From contig FR880110.1 of assembly GCA_000434555.1 (NCBI GenBank), positions 25,211 to 89,210 on the forward strand: a DNA stretch of 64,000 bases, written 5' to 3'. The notes beneath the pieces are model-generated. The model ran no database searches. It was not told the origin of the DNA and saw only the letters and a list, made by a program, of their open reading frames with translations. Source of the stretch: Clostridium sp. CAG:524. Its GTDB lineage: Bacteria > Bacillota_I > Bacilli_A > RF39 > UBA660. Of the stretch, positions 18,441 through 26,591 are shown in pieces; the stretch's first letter is position 1; each line of letters begins with the position of its first letter. A program made the translations under genes and the position numbers.

Positions 18441-19188
18441 TGCTAAAAAAGAAACAGAAAAAATAATAGAATTTATAAGAGATTATTATAAGAAATATAA
18501 TTTAAAAGGTGTTGTACTTGGTATAAGTGGTGGTAAAGATTCAGGCGTAGTTGCTGCATTATTCTCAAAAGCACTTGGTAGTGAGAATGTTGTTGGTATA
18601 ACAATGCCATGTCATTCAAAAAGTACTGATAAAAGTGATGCCAAACTTGTAAGTGAAAAATATGGTTTTGAACTAATAAACGTAGATTTAACTAAAACAT
18701 TTGATACATTTAAGAATGAAATTTCACTTTTAGGAGAATTTAGTGATGAAGAATTACAAAATTGTGATATCAATATTAAGCCAAGACTTAGAATGAGTAC
18801 TTGCTACTACATAGCTGCTTTATATAGTGAACTTAAACATGGGACATATCTTGTTGCTGGTACATCAAATTTATGTGAACTTTATGTAGGATACTTTACT
18901 AAAGGAGGAGATTCTACTTATGACATTGGAACTCTTAACAATTATACAGTTGATGAAGTAATTGAAATTGGTAAGTATTTAGAAGTACCAGAACAAGTAT
19001 TATTTAAAAGTCCTAGTGATGGATTAAGTGGTAAAACTGATGAAGATAAATTAGGCGTTAAATATAAAGATATTACATCTGTTATAAATGGTGAAAAAGT
19101 AAGCAATGAAGTAAAAAGTAAAGTTGACAAATTGCATACAAATAATTTACATAAATTTAACATTCCAGTGTACCAAAGAGAAAAATAA
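18430..19188 (+). CDS. nadE: NH3-dependent NAD synthetase
   Basis: 252 residues, the single-domain ammonia-dependent type without a glutaminase domain. It amidates nicotinate adenine dinucleotide to NAD. The PP-loop LGISGGKDSG is at about residues 30-39. PRLRMSTCYYIAALY, VAGTSNLCELYVGYFTKGGD and SPSDGLSGKTDEDKLGVKYKDI are family signatures. AAGAAGGA precedes the ATG within the end of pncB. Confidence 0.97.
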   Translation: MKFNAKKETEKIIEFIRDYYKKYNLKGVVLGISGGKDSGVVAALFSKALGSENVVGITMPCHSKSTDKSDAKLVSEKYGFELINVDLTKTFDTFKNEISLLGEFSDEELQNCDINIKPRLRMSTCYYIAALYSELKHGTYLVAGTSNLCELYVGYFTKGGDSTYDIGTLNNYTVDEVIEIGKYLEVPEQVLFKSPSDGLSGKTDEDKLGVKYKDITSVINGEKVSNEVKSKVDKLHTNNLHKFNIPVYQREK

Positions 19189-19192
19189 ACTT

Positions 19193-19753
19193 ATGAAAAT
19201 CGCTGTGTATGTTGGAAGTTTTAATCCTGTTCATAAAAGTCATATCAAAGTAGTGAATCTTGTTCTTAAAAATTATGTTGATAAAGTAATTATTGTACCA
19301 ACACTTGCTTATTGGGATAAGAAGAATCTTATAGATATTAAAGATAGAATAAATATGCTAAAGTTTTATGAGAATGAAAAAATTATTATAGATACTAAAA
19401 ATAATAAATGTGAATATACATATCAAGTTTTAAGAGAAATTCAAAAACAATATAAAAATGATGAGATTTATTTAGTTATTGGTGATGATTTACTCACAAA
19501 ATTCGATAAATGGAAAAATATAGATGAAATTTTGAAATATCGTATCATTATTGTTAAAAGAAATAATATTGATGCATGTGTTTATGATAAGTACTCAAAA
19601 TACAATTTTATAGTGACAAATAAGGTGGATAGTGAAGATGTGTCATCTACTATGGTTAGAAATATGATTTTAAATAAAGACAAAGACATTTTAAAATATA
19701 TTGATATGAAAGTATATAAATATATTAAAAGAAATAATTTATATGTTAATTAA
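19193..19753 (+). CDS. nadD: Nicotinate-nucleotide adenylyltransferase
   Basis: 186 residues. It joins AMP to nicotinate mononucleotide. VGSFNPVHKSHIKVV is the nucleotidyltransferase (T/H)xGH-type motif, and DVSSTMVRNMI corresponds to the ISSTxIR motif. YLVIGDDLLTKFDKWKN resembles the substrate loop of NadD. The start four bases after the nadE stop gives the expected MKIAVYVG opening; the longer frame from 19124 would overlap nadE. Operon context makes NadD far more likely than CoaD. Confidence 0.92.
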   Translation: MKIAVYVGSFNPVHKSHIKVVNLVLKNYVDKVIIVPTLAYWDKKNLIDIKDRINMLKFYENEKIIIDTKNNKCEYTYQVLREIQKQYKNDEIYLVIGDDLLTKFDKWKNIDEILKYRIIIVKRNNIDACVYDKYSKYNFIVTNKVDSEDVSSTMVRNMILNKDKDILKYIDMKVYKYIKRNNLYVN

Positions 19754-19758
19754 TAATG

Positions 19759-19767
19759 TGTTATAAT
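19759..19767 (+). promoter_or_regulatory. Internal extended -10 promoter before pncC
   Basis: TG-T-TATAAT within the 37-base gap between nadD and pncC. It may give regulator and nadK expression apart from the main operator-controlled promoter. No -35 is evident. Confidence 0.5.
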
Positions 19768-19790
19768 CAAAATATATAAAAGAGGTAATT

Positions 19791-20261
19791 ATGAAAGAAA
19801 AAGAAGTAGTAAAAAAATTAATAAAAAATAAAGAAACAATCGCATCAATGGAGTCATGTACTGGCGGATACTTTGCAAGTACAATTACATGTGTTGATGG
19901 TTCAAGCGAAGTATTAAAGTTTTCAGCAGTAACATATTCAAATGAATATAAAATTAAGATGGGCGTTAATCCTGATATTATCGATAAATATTCAGTTTAT
20001 AGTATTGAAACTGCTCATGAGATGAGTAAAAATATAAGCAAATTTGCGTGTAGTACTTATGGAATAGGCATTACTGGTAAAATAAATAGAGTCGATGAAA
20101 ATAATTTAAGTGGCAAAGATAATGAAGTATTCGTAAGCATTTACAATAGTAAAAATGATACTTATACTGACATGAAAATAATCGTACCAAATAAGCCACG
20201 TAAGGAAGTTAAAGAATTAATCGTAAATGATATAATGGAAAAACTAATTGAAATTTTATAA
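19791..20261 (+). CDS. pncC: Nicotinamide-nucleotide amidase (CinA C-terminal domain)
   Basis: 156 residues, the length of stand-alone PncC. It deamidates NMN to NaMN, returning NMN from DNA ligase to the NAD pathway. The SMESCTGGYFASTITCVDGSSEVLKFSAVTYSNEYK region is the family signature with its catalytic Ser, and GIGITGKINRVDENN corresponds to the GxxGITG motif. GAGGT precedes the ATG. Placement inside an NAD operon backs the amidase role. Confidence 0.92.
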   Translation: MKEKEVVKKLIKNKETIASMESCTGGYFASTITCVDGSSEVLKFSAVTYSNEYKIKMGVNPDIIDKYSVYSIETAHEMSKNISKFACSTYGIGITGKINRVDENNLSGKDNEVFVSIYNSKNDTYTDMKIIVPNKPRKEVKELIVNDIMEKLIEIL

Positions 20262-20274
20262 GGAGGTGTGAAAT

Positions 20275-21093
20275 GTGGAATATAAAAGTGAAGAAGATTT
20301 TCTAAAAAATTATGATGTGAATGAGTTTGAACGTCCATCTGTTACAAGTGATGTTTTATTATTAAGTGTGTCAAATGGAATTCAAAATAATTATAGAAAG
20401 TTAAAGGACAAATATTATAGTGTTTTACTTGTTAAAAGAAAAGATTATCCATTTAAAGGAAAGTGGTGTTTGCCAGGTGGATTTGTGAAAAATACTGAAA
20501 CAACTGAAGAAACTGCTAGAAGAGTGCTTGCAAGTGAAACAAATTTACACAATATATTTATGGAACAATTATATACTTTTGATGGAATTAATAGAGATCC
20601 TAGAACAAGAGTGTTTAGTGTTTCATATATTGCATTAGTTGATAAAAATAAATTAAATGATTCACTATATGAAAATGCATCATGGTTTAATATAAATTAT
20701 ATTGAAGATGAAAAAGGTTTTAATGTAACTCTTGATAATGGAAATGAAACATTAAATTTCGTGGTGAGTAAGACACTTAAAGAAAGCACAACAGATAGAT
20801 ATAAGTTTGACATAGTTAAAAATGATTCAATTGCTTTTGACCATCCACTTGTGATAGTAAGTGGTATTGAAAGATTAAAAAACAAAATAATGTATACTGA
20901 TATTGTCTTTAATATGATAGATGAGTATTTTACACTTGGTGAACTTCAGCAGGTATATGAAGTTATACTTAATAAAAAGTTACTCGATCCTGCTTTTAGA
21001 AGAATTATTGCCAATAAAGTAGAAAAAACTGACAAAATTAAAACAGGTGAAGGGCATAGACCAAGCGTATTATTTAAATATAAAGGTAAATAA
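20275..21093 (+). CDS. nrtR: NrtR-type NAD-metabolism regulator (Nudix + winged helix)
   Basis: 272 residues. The N-terminal half is a Nudix domain (VLLVKRKDYPFKGKWCLPGGFV with the Nudix box starting at Gly-Gly-Phe-Val), and the C-terminal half is a winged-helix domain (YFTLGELQQVYEVILNKKLLDPAFRRII). That fusion defines NrtR, a repressor responding to ADP-ribose or related NAD derivatives. The Nudix box has lost the usual REExxEE acids (ETARRVLASET), as expected for a sensor rather than an enzyme. GTG 20275 is the start, behind AGGAGGTG; an overlapping ATG at 20273 is out of frame. Confidence 0.92.
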   Translation: MEYKSEEDFLKNYDVNEFERPSVTSDVLLLSVSNGIQNNYRKLKDKYYSVLLVKRKDYPFKGKWCLPGGFVKNTETTEETARRVLASETNLHNIFMEQLYTFDGINRDPRTRVFSVSYIALVDKNKLNDSLYENASWFNINYIEDEKGFNVTLDNGNETLNFVVSKTLKESTTDRYKFDIVKNDSIAFDHPLVIVSGIERLKNKIMYTDIVFNMIDEYFTLGELQQVYEVILNKKLLDPAFRRIIANKVEKTDKIKTGEGHRPSVLFKYKGK

Positions 21094-21094
21094 A

Positions 21095-21892
21095 ATGAGA
21101 AAAATCAATAAAATTAGAATTTTTGCTAATGAAAATGAAGAATCATACAAAATTAAGTTGAAACTTCAAGGTGTGCTAGAAAAATATAAATTTGAAGTGG
21201 TTGAAGAAGATTATGATTTGGCTATTGCGATAGGTGGGGATGGCTCATTTTTAAGAATGGTAAATGGTACTAATTTTAACAGTGATATTTATTATGTTGG
21301 AATTAATACTGGAACACTTGGATTTTTACAAGAAATAAGACCAGAAAAACTAGAAGAATTTGTTATTTCTTTGAATGAAAATAATTTTAAAGTTGATAAT
21401 ATTGGTACACTTGAAACAAAAATTACTACTGAGGATTCTGTTTCTAGACATTTTTCGCTTAATGAAATAGTAATTAGACAAATGAAATTAAATACTATAA
21501 CTATGGATATTTATGTCGAAAATTATTTTTTAGAAACTTTTGCTGGTGATGGAATTCTTGTGTCAACTTCTGTGGGAAGTAGTGCTTATAATACAAGTTT
21601 TCATGGTGCATTAATTTACAACACACTACATACTTTACAAATTACTCCAATTGCGCCATTAAATACAAAAACATATAGAAATCTTTTAACGTCAATTGTT
21701 ATACCTGAAAAGAAACATATTTTAATAAAGCCAATAAAAAATGATTTAATTATTACATTTGATGGGACAAACAAAAAATATGAGAATGTTAAAAAAATAG
21801 AATGTTTTGTTAAAAATAAGAAAATAAAATTTTTAAGAATGAAAGATTATAATTTTATAAAAATTGTTCACGAAAAATTTTTAAAAGATTAA
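21095..21892 (+). CDS. nadK: NAD kinase
   Basis: 265 residues. It phosphorylates NAD to NADP. The signature AIAIGGDGSFLRMV (GGDG) and GINTGTLGFLQE are present, with SLNEIVIRQ, ETFAGDGILVSTSVGSSAYN and ITPIAPLNTKTYRNLL in the normal order. ATG 21095, two bases after the nrtR stop, gives the usual opening; the longer frame from 21047 overlaps nrtR. It completes a route from nicotinamide to NADP within one operon. Confidence 0.95.
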   Translation: MRKINKIRIFANENEESYKIKLKLQGVLEKYKFEVVEEDYDLAIAIGGDGSFLRMVNGTNFNSDIYYVGINTGTLGFLQEIRPEKLEEFVISLNENNFKVDNIGTLETKITTEDSVSRHFSLNEIVIRQMKLNTITMDIYVENYFLETFAGDGILVSTSVGSSAYNTSFHGALIYNTLHTLQITPIAPLNTKTYRNLLTSIVIPEKKHILIKPIKNDLIITFDGTNKKYENVKKIECFVKNKKIKFLRMKDYNFIKIVHEKFLKD

Positions 21893-21901
21893 TATTTAGT
21901 A

Positions 21902-22933
21902 GTGAAAATCATAAAATTAAATATGAAAAAAATATTACTTGTATTAATCTTTTTATTGTGTGTAAATATTGTCAATGCATCAATTGTTGTGATGGATGCT
22001 GATTCTGGGAGAATTCTTTATTCAAAAAATAAAGAAGAGAAAAAGTTAATTGCGTCAACAACAAAAATAATGACATCAATAATTGCTCTTGAGCACGCTC
22101 CACTTGATATGAAAATCAGAATTGGAAAAGAAGTAAGAACGGTAAATGGTTCTATGATATACGTTAAAGAGGGTGAGATATTTACATTAAATGATTTACT
22201 TCATGGATTAATGTTACAAAGTGGTAATGATGCTGCTATGACTATTGCTACAAATGTTTTAGGATATGATAAATTTATAAAAGAAATGAATTTAAAAGCA
22301 GTAAAACTCGGCATGAATGATACAATTTTTGAGAATCCTCATGGATTAAATGATGACTCCAAAAATTATTCCACTGCTAAAGATATGGCAATATTAATGA
22401 AATATGCTATAAAAAATAAAGATTTTTTGAGTATAACGTCGGCTAAAAATTATAAAGTTGATAAATATATATGGTCAAATAAAAATAAATTATTAAAAGA
22501 ATATAAATACTTAATAAGTGGGAAAATAGGTTTTACAAAAGCAAGTGGTCAAGTATTTGTTTCTGCGGCTAGAAAAGATGGGAAAACTTTAGTGGTTGTT
22601 TCAATAGATGAAAGTGATAAATTTAATTTACATAAAAAGTTATATAAAAAATATTTTGAAATATATGATAGGTATAAAATATTAGACATGAATACTTTTT
22701 CATTCAAAGTTAAAAATAGAAATAATTATCATTATTACATAATGAATGATTATTATATTCTTTTACAAAAGAATGAAATTGAAAAGTTGAATATAAAAAT
22801 AGATTTAACAAAAAATCAAGAAAAAGTACATATATACTTTGATAATACAAAAATAGATTCAGTTGAACTTAAAAAGATAAAATTTAATGTTAAAAAAAAT
22901 AAAATAAAAGAAATATTGTCATTTTGGAAATAA
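21902..22933 (+). CDS. D-alanyl-D-alanine carboxypeptidase (DacF/PBP5 type)
   Basis: 343 residues, an exported serine peptidase trimming peptidoglycan stem peptides. Signal peptide KKILLVLIFLLCVNIVNA; the SxxK motif is ASTTKIM; the second motif is LQSGNDAAM (SGN); the third is SGKIGFT (KIG in place of KTG). ATG 21923 is an alternative start that gives a tidier signal peptide; neither start has a good ribosome site. The gene begins nine bases after nadK, so it may be co-transcribed. The KIG variant is conservative and probably active. Confidence 0.9.
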   Translation: MKIIKLNMKKILLVLIFLLCVNIVNASIVVMDADSGRILYSKNKEEKKLIASTTKIMTSIIALEHAPLDMKIRIGKEVRTVNGSMIYVKEGEIFTLNDLLHGLMLQSGNDAAMTIATNVLGYDKFIKEMNLKAVKLGMNDTIFENPHGLNDDSKNYSTAKDMAILMKYAIKNKDFLSITSAKNYKVDKYIWSNKNKLLKEYKYLISGKIGFTKASGQVFVSAARKDGKTLVVVSIDESDKFNLHKKLYKKYFEIYDRYKILDMNTFSFKVKNRNNYHYYIMNDYYILLQKNEIEKLNIKIDLTKNQEKVHIYFDNTKIDSVELKKIKFNVKKNKIKEILSFWK

Positions 22934-22944
22934 TAGAGTATAAT
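22916..22944 (+). promoter_or_regulatory. Sigma-A promoter for the pseudouridine synthase gene
   Basis: TTGTCA (22916-22921), 17-base spacer, TATAAT (22939-22944). It overlaps the end of the carboxypeptidase gene. Confidence 0.8.
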
Positions 22945-22960
22945 GACCTTGGTGTTTTTT

Positions 22961-23683
22961 ATGGAAAGATTACAAAAATATTTAAGTTCATGTGGTGTTG
23001 CTTCAAGAAGAAAGTGCGAAGAGTTGATATTACAGGGAAAAGTAAAAGTTAATGGTGTCAAAGTAACTGAACTTGGCTATAAAGTGACTGAAAAAGATAA
23101 GATATCAGTAGATGATATTGATGTTATCAAAAAAGAAAAATTATATTATTTACTTTATAAGCCTGAGAAAACAATTTGTTCAGTTAGCGATGAAAAAAAT
23201 AGAACAACAATTATAGATTTAATTGATACTGAAGAGAAAGTATTTCCAGTTGGAAGATTAGACTACGATACAACTGGACTTTTGTTAATTACAAATGATG
23301 GAGAACTTACTAATAAATTAACGCATCCACATGGCCATGTTGAAAAAACTTATTATGCAAAAATAGATGGAATTATAACTCCGACTGATTTAAAAGCGTT
23401 GGAAAATGGTGTCGTGTTAGATGGCGTTAAGACTAAGAAGTCAAAAGTCAAAATTGGAAAAATTGATAAGAAAAATCAAAAATCTTACGTTGAATTAACA
23501 ATTACTGAAGGAAGAAATCATCAAGTTAAAAATATGTTTGCTAGTCTAGGATACAAAGTATTAAAATTAAAAAGAACAAATTATGCTTTTTTGGATTTAA
23601 GAGGATTAAGTACTGGTGAATATAGAACATTATCAATTAAAGAAGTAAAGCAATTATATAATTATGTAAATTCTCATAAATAA
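22961..23683 (+). CDS. Pseudouridine synthase, RsuA/RluB family
   Basis: 240 residues: an N-terminal S4 RNA-binding domain (MERLQKYLSSCGVASRRKCEELI..GKVKVNG), then the synthase core with PVGRLDYDTTGLLLITNDGEL, which holds the catalytic Asp, and GRNHQVKNMFASLGYKVLKLKR. It modifies 23S or 16S rRNA; in Bacilli the equivalent is RluB. ATG 22961 behind GGTG is preferred to the longer frame from 22943, because the promoter's predicted start point lies near 22951. Confidence 0.93.
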   Translation: MERLQKYLSSCGVASRRKCEELILQGKVKVNGVKVTELGYKVTEKDKISVDDIDVIKKEKLYYLLYKPEKTICSVSDEKNRTTIIDLIDTEEKVFPVGRLDYDTTGLLLITNDGELTNKLTHPHGHVEKTYYAKIDGIITPTDLKALENGVVLDGVKTKKSKVKIGKIDKKNQKSYVELTITEGRNHQVKNMFASLGYKVLKLKRTNYAFLDLRGLSTGEYRTLSIKEVKQLYNYVNSHK

Positions 23684-23713
23684 AAACATGATTTTTTGTC
23701 GATCATGTTTTTA
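23682..23713. terminator. Bidirectional terminator
   Basis: AAAAACATGAT pairs with ATCATGTTTTT. It serves the pseudouridine synthase gene (+) and the ferredoxin gene (-), which converge here. Confidence 0.9.
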
Positions 23714-23725
23714 AATTAGTTAAAT

Positions 23726-23932
23726 TTAATTGTTTTTAGTTTCTTCTTCAACAACAATTGCTCCAACAGGGCAACTTTCAATTATATTAAGAACTTCTTT
23801 TTTGTCTTCTTCCTTAAGTTCAACATCTTTTGCGTGGCTCATTCCTTCATCATTGAATTCAAAATATTTCTCGCATTGACTAACACATAATCCGCATCCA
23901 ATACATGTGTCATTAACTTTAATTTTTTCCAT
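23726..23932 (-). CDS. 4Fe-4S ferredoxin
   Basis: 68 residues with a single cluster motif CIGCGLCVSQC and the distant SCPVGAI cysteine, giving the four ligands of one [4Fe-4S] cluster. The acidic remainder is typical of Bacillus-type small ferredoxins that act as electron carriers. GGAGGAG lies before the ATG on the minus strand. Confidence 0.93.
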   Translation of the reverse strand: MEKIKVNDTCIGCGLCVSQCEKYFEFNDEGMSHAKDVELKEEDKKEVLNIIESCPVGAIVVEEETKNN

Positions 23933-24004
23933 TTTTTAATCTCCTCCATAAAAATTATATAAAAAAAACAAAAAAAATGCTAGATATATGTAAAGTATAA
24001 TTTA

Positions 24005-24033
24005 TTGAATTTAATCTTTAAATGTGTTATTAT
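24005..24033 (+). promoter_or_regulatory. Sigma-A promoter with extended -10
   Basis: TTGAAT (24005-24010), 17-base spacer, TATTAT (24028-24033), with TG one base before the -10. It drives the gene at 24050. Confidence 0.7.
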
Positions 24034-24049
24034 TAAAATGGTGAAAAAT

Positions 24050-25054
24050 ATGAGTTCTAGAATGGAAAAATATGAAAACAATTCACTTGAGAGTATGAGC
24101 AGAACAAAGCGAAATCAAGATATTTATAACGTTAGCGATATGAGTGAATTATCACGTATAAAAACTAATACAAATGTTAGTATTATTGCTGATGCTTCAA
24201 AAGAAATAGATATAGAAAAAATTAAGAAATATATTGAAAATATGAATAGTGATAGTGAAGAACATAAGAAAAGAATTTCAATCGAATTGCCAGAAGAACA
24301 CGAAGAACAAATAAAAGAAAAAGTAGAAAAAGATTATGATATTAATTCTGTTTTAGAAAGAGCGAGAGGTAAGAGAGAAATTGATTATGAGATAGAACGC
24401 CATAGAAAATTAAATTCAAATGGATATGATATACTTAAAAGTATTCAAATAAAAGAAGAATCTGATGAAGATAAAACAGAACCAATAGATGAATTAAATA
24501 CACAAGAGAAAACAATAGTTGAGTTAATTCAGAACATCCAAAATAGTAAGCCTCAAGAAAAAAGTACGAAAGATGATACAGAAGATTTATTTGGTGAATT
24601 AATGGGTAAAAATGAAAATACTATTGTTATGGCACCAATAGATAATGAAGAAAAAAATAATGAGAATATCAAAGAAGCATTGTTAAATATAACTGAAGAT
24701 TTAGAAACGATAAAAGAATCTTTAAACGATAAAACAATTCCTGATACAGTTGATGGGCAAAAGATTAATGATGAATTGGATAGCTTAAATGATAGTGATA
24801 AAAATGAAAATGAAAATGAAGATGAAGATGCTGATAGCGATGGCAGTGAAAGTGAAAAAATAGTTGCTGATAAATCTTTCTATACTAATTCTTTGTCATT
24901 TAATAAAACTGATTTTGAGGGTTTTGAAGATTTAGAAAAAAATCAAAAAAAGGGGAATGTCTTTGCAAAAATAGTTGTAACTTTAATTATATTATTACTT
25001 TTAGCTACGATATTTTTAATATTAAATTTTCTTTTAGATTGGAACATATTTTAG
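24050..25054 (+). CDS. Acidic tail-anchored protein, unknown
   Basis: 334 residues, strongly charged (Glu, Asp, Lys and Asn rich) with predicted disorder and helical stretches, ending in a single membrane helix (about 313-333, VVTLIILLLLATIFLILNFLL) and four residues outside. No family recognised. The layout suggests a cytoplasmic domain anchored by its C-terminus, as in some cell-division or secretion adaptors, but nothing proves a role. ATG 24050 is preferred over upstream in-frame codons because GGTG lies seven bases before it. Confidence 0.7.
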   Translation: MSSRMEKYENNSLESMSRTKRNQDIYNVSDMSELSRIKTNTNVSIIADASKEIDIEKIKKYIENMNSDSEEHKKRISIELPEEHEEQIKEKVEKDYDINSVLERARGKREIDYEIERHRKLNSNGYDILKSIQIKEESDEDKTEPIDELNTQEKTIVELIQNIQNSKPQEKSTKDDTEDLFGELMGKNENTIVMAPIDNEEKNNENIKEALLNITEDLETIKESLNDKTIPDTVDGQKINDELDSLNDSDKNENENEDEDADSDGSESEKIVADKSFYTNSLSFNKTDFEGFEDLEKNQKKGNVFAKIVVTLIILLLLATIFLILNFLLDWNIF

Positions 25055-25071
25055 TTTTAAATAATTATTGT

Positions 25072-25104
25072 GATACATTCAAGTATAAGAATGTATCTTT
25101 TTTT
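25072..25104 (+). terminator. Intrinsic terminator
   Basis: GATACATTC pairs with GAATGTATC around an eight-base loop, then seven T residues. It rules out translation of the next gene from the GTG at 25070. Confidence 0.92.
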
Positions 25105-25105
25105 A

Positions 25106-25111
25106 TATAAT
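25106..25111 (+). promoter_or_regulatory. -10 box six bases before the yunB ATG
   Basis: TATAAT directly after the terminator T-run and six bases before ATG 25118. The expected transcription start falls on or next to the ATG. Confidence 0.45.
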
Positions 25112-25117
25112 TTATTA

Positions 25118-25819
25118 ATGAGAATTGATAAAATTAAAGTTACTAAAAATGATATATTATTACTCATAGTAATAATTGTTATTGTAGTTGCATATGCTAT
25201 GCTTAAGGTTTTTACCATTAAAAGTGAAAGCATTCTTTTAAATTATGCCGAAAACAAATCAAAAGAGTTATCATTATTACTCATAATTGATTCAATAGAA
25301 AAATTGAGGTCTAAATATAATATAGAAGACATAATTGTAATAGAAAAAAATGTTAATGATGAAATTGTTAGTTTAGACTTTGATAATACGAAGATAAATG
25401 AATTCAATTTAAAAGTAAGTGAAAATATACAAAAAAGATTGATGAAATTAGAGAAAAATAAAAAAAATAATTTAACAGAAAAATATTATGAAGGTAAAGT
25501 TGATATTATTTATAATGTACCAATGTCGATTATTTATGATGTTCCGATTTTAGTTGGCATAGGTCCAAAAGTTCCATTTAAATTGGATGTACTAGGTAAT
25601 GTTTTTACAGAAATATTAACGAATATAAAGGATTATGGTATAAATAATTCTTTAATAGAAATGCAATTAAAAATTAAAATTAATGTACAAATAATTTTAC
25701 CATTTTCTTCAAAAAATATTATTGTAGAAAATAAAATCCCATTGAAAACAAAAATAATTCAAGGAAAGATTCCAGAATATTATGGTGGTGTTTTAAATGG
25801 TACGATAAAAAATGAATAA
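25118..25819 (+). CDS. yunB: YunB-family sporulation protein
   Basis: 233 residues: one N-terminal membrane helix (about 12-31) and an extracytoplasmic domain. The run VGIGPKVPFKLDVLGNV, then KDYGINNSLIEMQLKIKINVQI, ILPFSSKN and IIQGKIPEYYGG match YunB, a sigma-E-controlled protein needed for spore formation in B. subtilis. yutD follows, as in the Bacillus yunB/yut region. Start 25118 has no Shine-Dalgarno sequence and may be leaderless. The family match is clear; whether this organism sporulates is not known from here. Confidence 0.87.
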   Translation: MRIDKIKVTKNDILLLIVIIVIVVAYAMLKVFTIKSESILLNYAENKSKELSLLLIIDSIEKLRSKYNIEDIIVIEKNVNDEIVSLDFDNTKINEFNLKVSENIQKRLMKLEKNKKNNLTEKYYEGKVDIIYNVPMSIIYDVPILVGIGPKVPFKLDVLGNVFTEILTNIKDYGINNSLIEMQLKIKINVQIILPFSSKNIIVENKIPLKTKIIQGKIPEYYGGVLNGTIKNE

Positions 25820-25922
25820 TAAACTATTTTTTAAGAATCAATCATTAATTTTGTAAACTATTTTGTGCTAATTATAGAAGTATTATTGTATTTTATTAAT
25901 ATGTTTAAATATAGTATTTGTG

Positions 25923-25931
25923 TGATATAAT
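25923..25931 (+). promoter_or_regulatory. Extended -10 promoter for yutD
   Basis: TG-A-TATAAT, seventeen bases before the GTG start. Between them is the ribosome site GGTGAT. Confidence 0.6.
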
Positions 25932-25947
25932 TGTTTTGGTGATATAT

Positions 25948-26223
25948 GTGATAATTGAAGTGGATAATAATAAGTATAAGTTAATAAAAAATTATAGAGA
26001 TGGATTTGATAAGGAAACTTTTTTAAATAGGTATACTCCTTATTATAAAGATTATGACTATATAGTTGGTGATATAGCGTATTCAAAATTGAGATTAAAA
26101 GGTTTTAATAAAAAAGACAATAAAAATTTTAATAAATATAATAATTATTGTAATTTGGAAAAATATATTAAAGAAAATTGTGCATATGAATGTAAGTATT
26201 TTATTTTAGAAAAAATTATTTAA
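25948..26223 (+). CDS. yutD: YutD-family (DUF1027) protein
   Basis: 91 residues matching the YutD family: YKLIKNYRDGFDKETFLNRY, YDYIVGDIAYSKLRLKGF and the C-terminal ENCAYECKYFILEK are nearly the family consensus. Function unknown; widespread in Bacilli. The start is GTG 25948 behind GGTGATATAT; the frame also extends to 25918 but without a ribosome site. Confidence 0.9.
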   Translation: MIIEVDNNKYKLIKNYRDGFDKETFLNRYTPYYKDYDYIVGDIAYSKLRLKGFNKKDNKNFNKYNNYCNLEKYIKENCAYECKYFILEKII

Positions 26224-26328
26224 AAATATTTACATATTTTAATGTTAAATAAATTAAAACTTGATTTAAGGTAATTGATATTAAAGATAATGTGTGTTAA
26301 AATATAAGAAGATAGAAAGGGTAAGGTT

Positions 26329-26583
26329 ATGAGTAGAATTTCAATTAAAAATATGGATGGTACAATGGAAGAAGTTGACTTGGTAAATGCTTTTAAAATT
26401 GGTGAGTTAAATAAAAGATTTGTTATATTGTCAAAAGGAGAAAGCGCTGGTGAAGGCATGAGTAAAATTTATGTTTCAGAATTTGTTGAAAATGAACCTG
26501 GTGTTTATAGCTTGATTGGCATTGAGGATGATACAACATGGCAAAAAGTTAAAGAAGCCATGAAACAAATAGTAGAAAGTTAG
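26329..26583 (+). CDS. DUF1292-like small protein
   Basis: 84 residues of beta-rich, acidic sequence (VDLVNAFKIGELNKRFVILSKGE, KIYVSEFVENEPGVYSLIGIEDDTTW, ending in a helix KEAMKQIVES). It resembles DUF1292 proteins such as YrzB, which are short and of unknown function. It is followed eight bases later by a Gln-rich protein gene, so the two are probably co-transcribed. Confidence 0.6.
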   Translation: MSRISIKNMDGTMEEVDLVNAFKIGELNKRFVILSKGESAGEGMSKIYVSEFVENEPGVYSLIGIEDDTTWQKVKEAMKQIVES

Positions 26584-26591
26584 GTGAGAGA

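Noticed and set aside
24005..24049. Upstream start for the acidic tail-anchored protein
   Set aside because: The frame runs through the predicted promoter (-35 at 24005, -10 at 24028).
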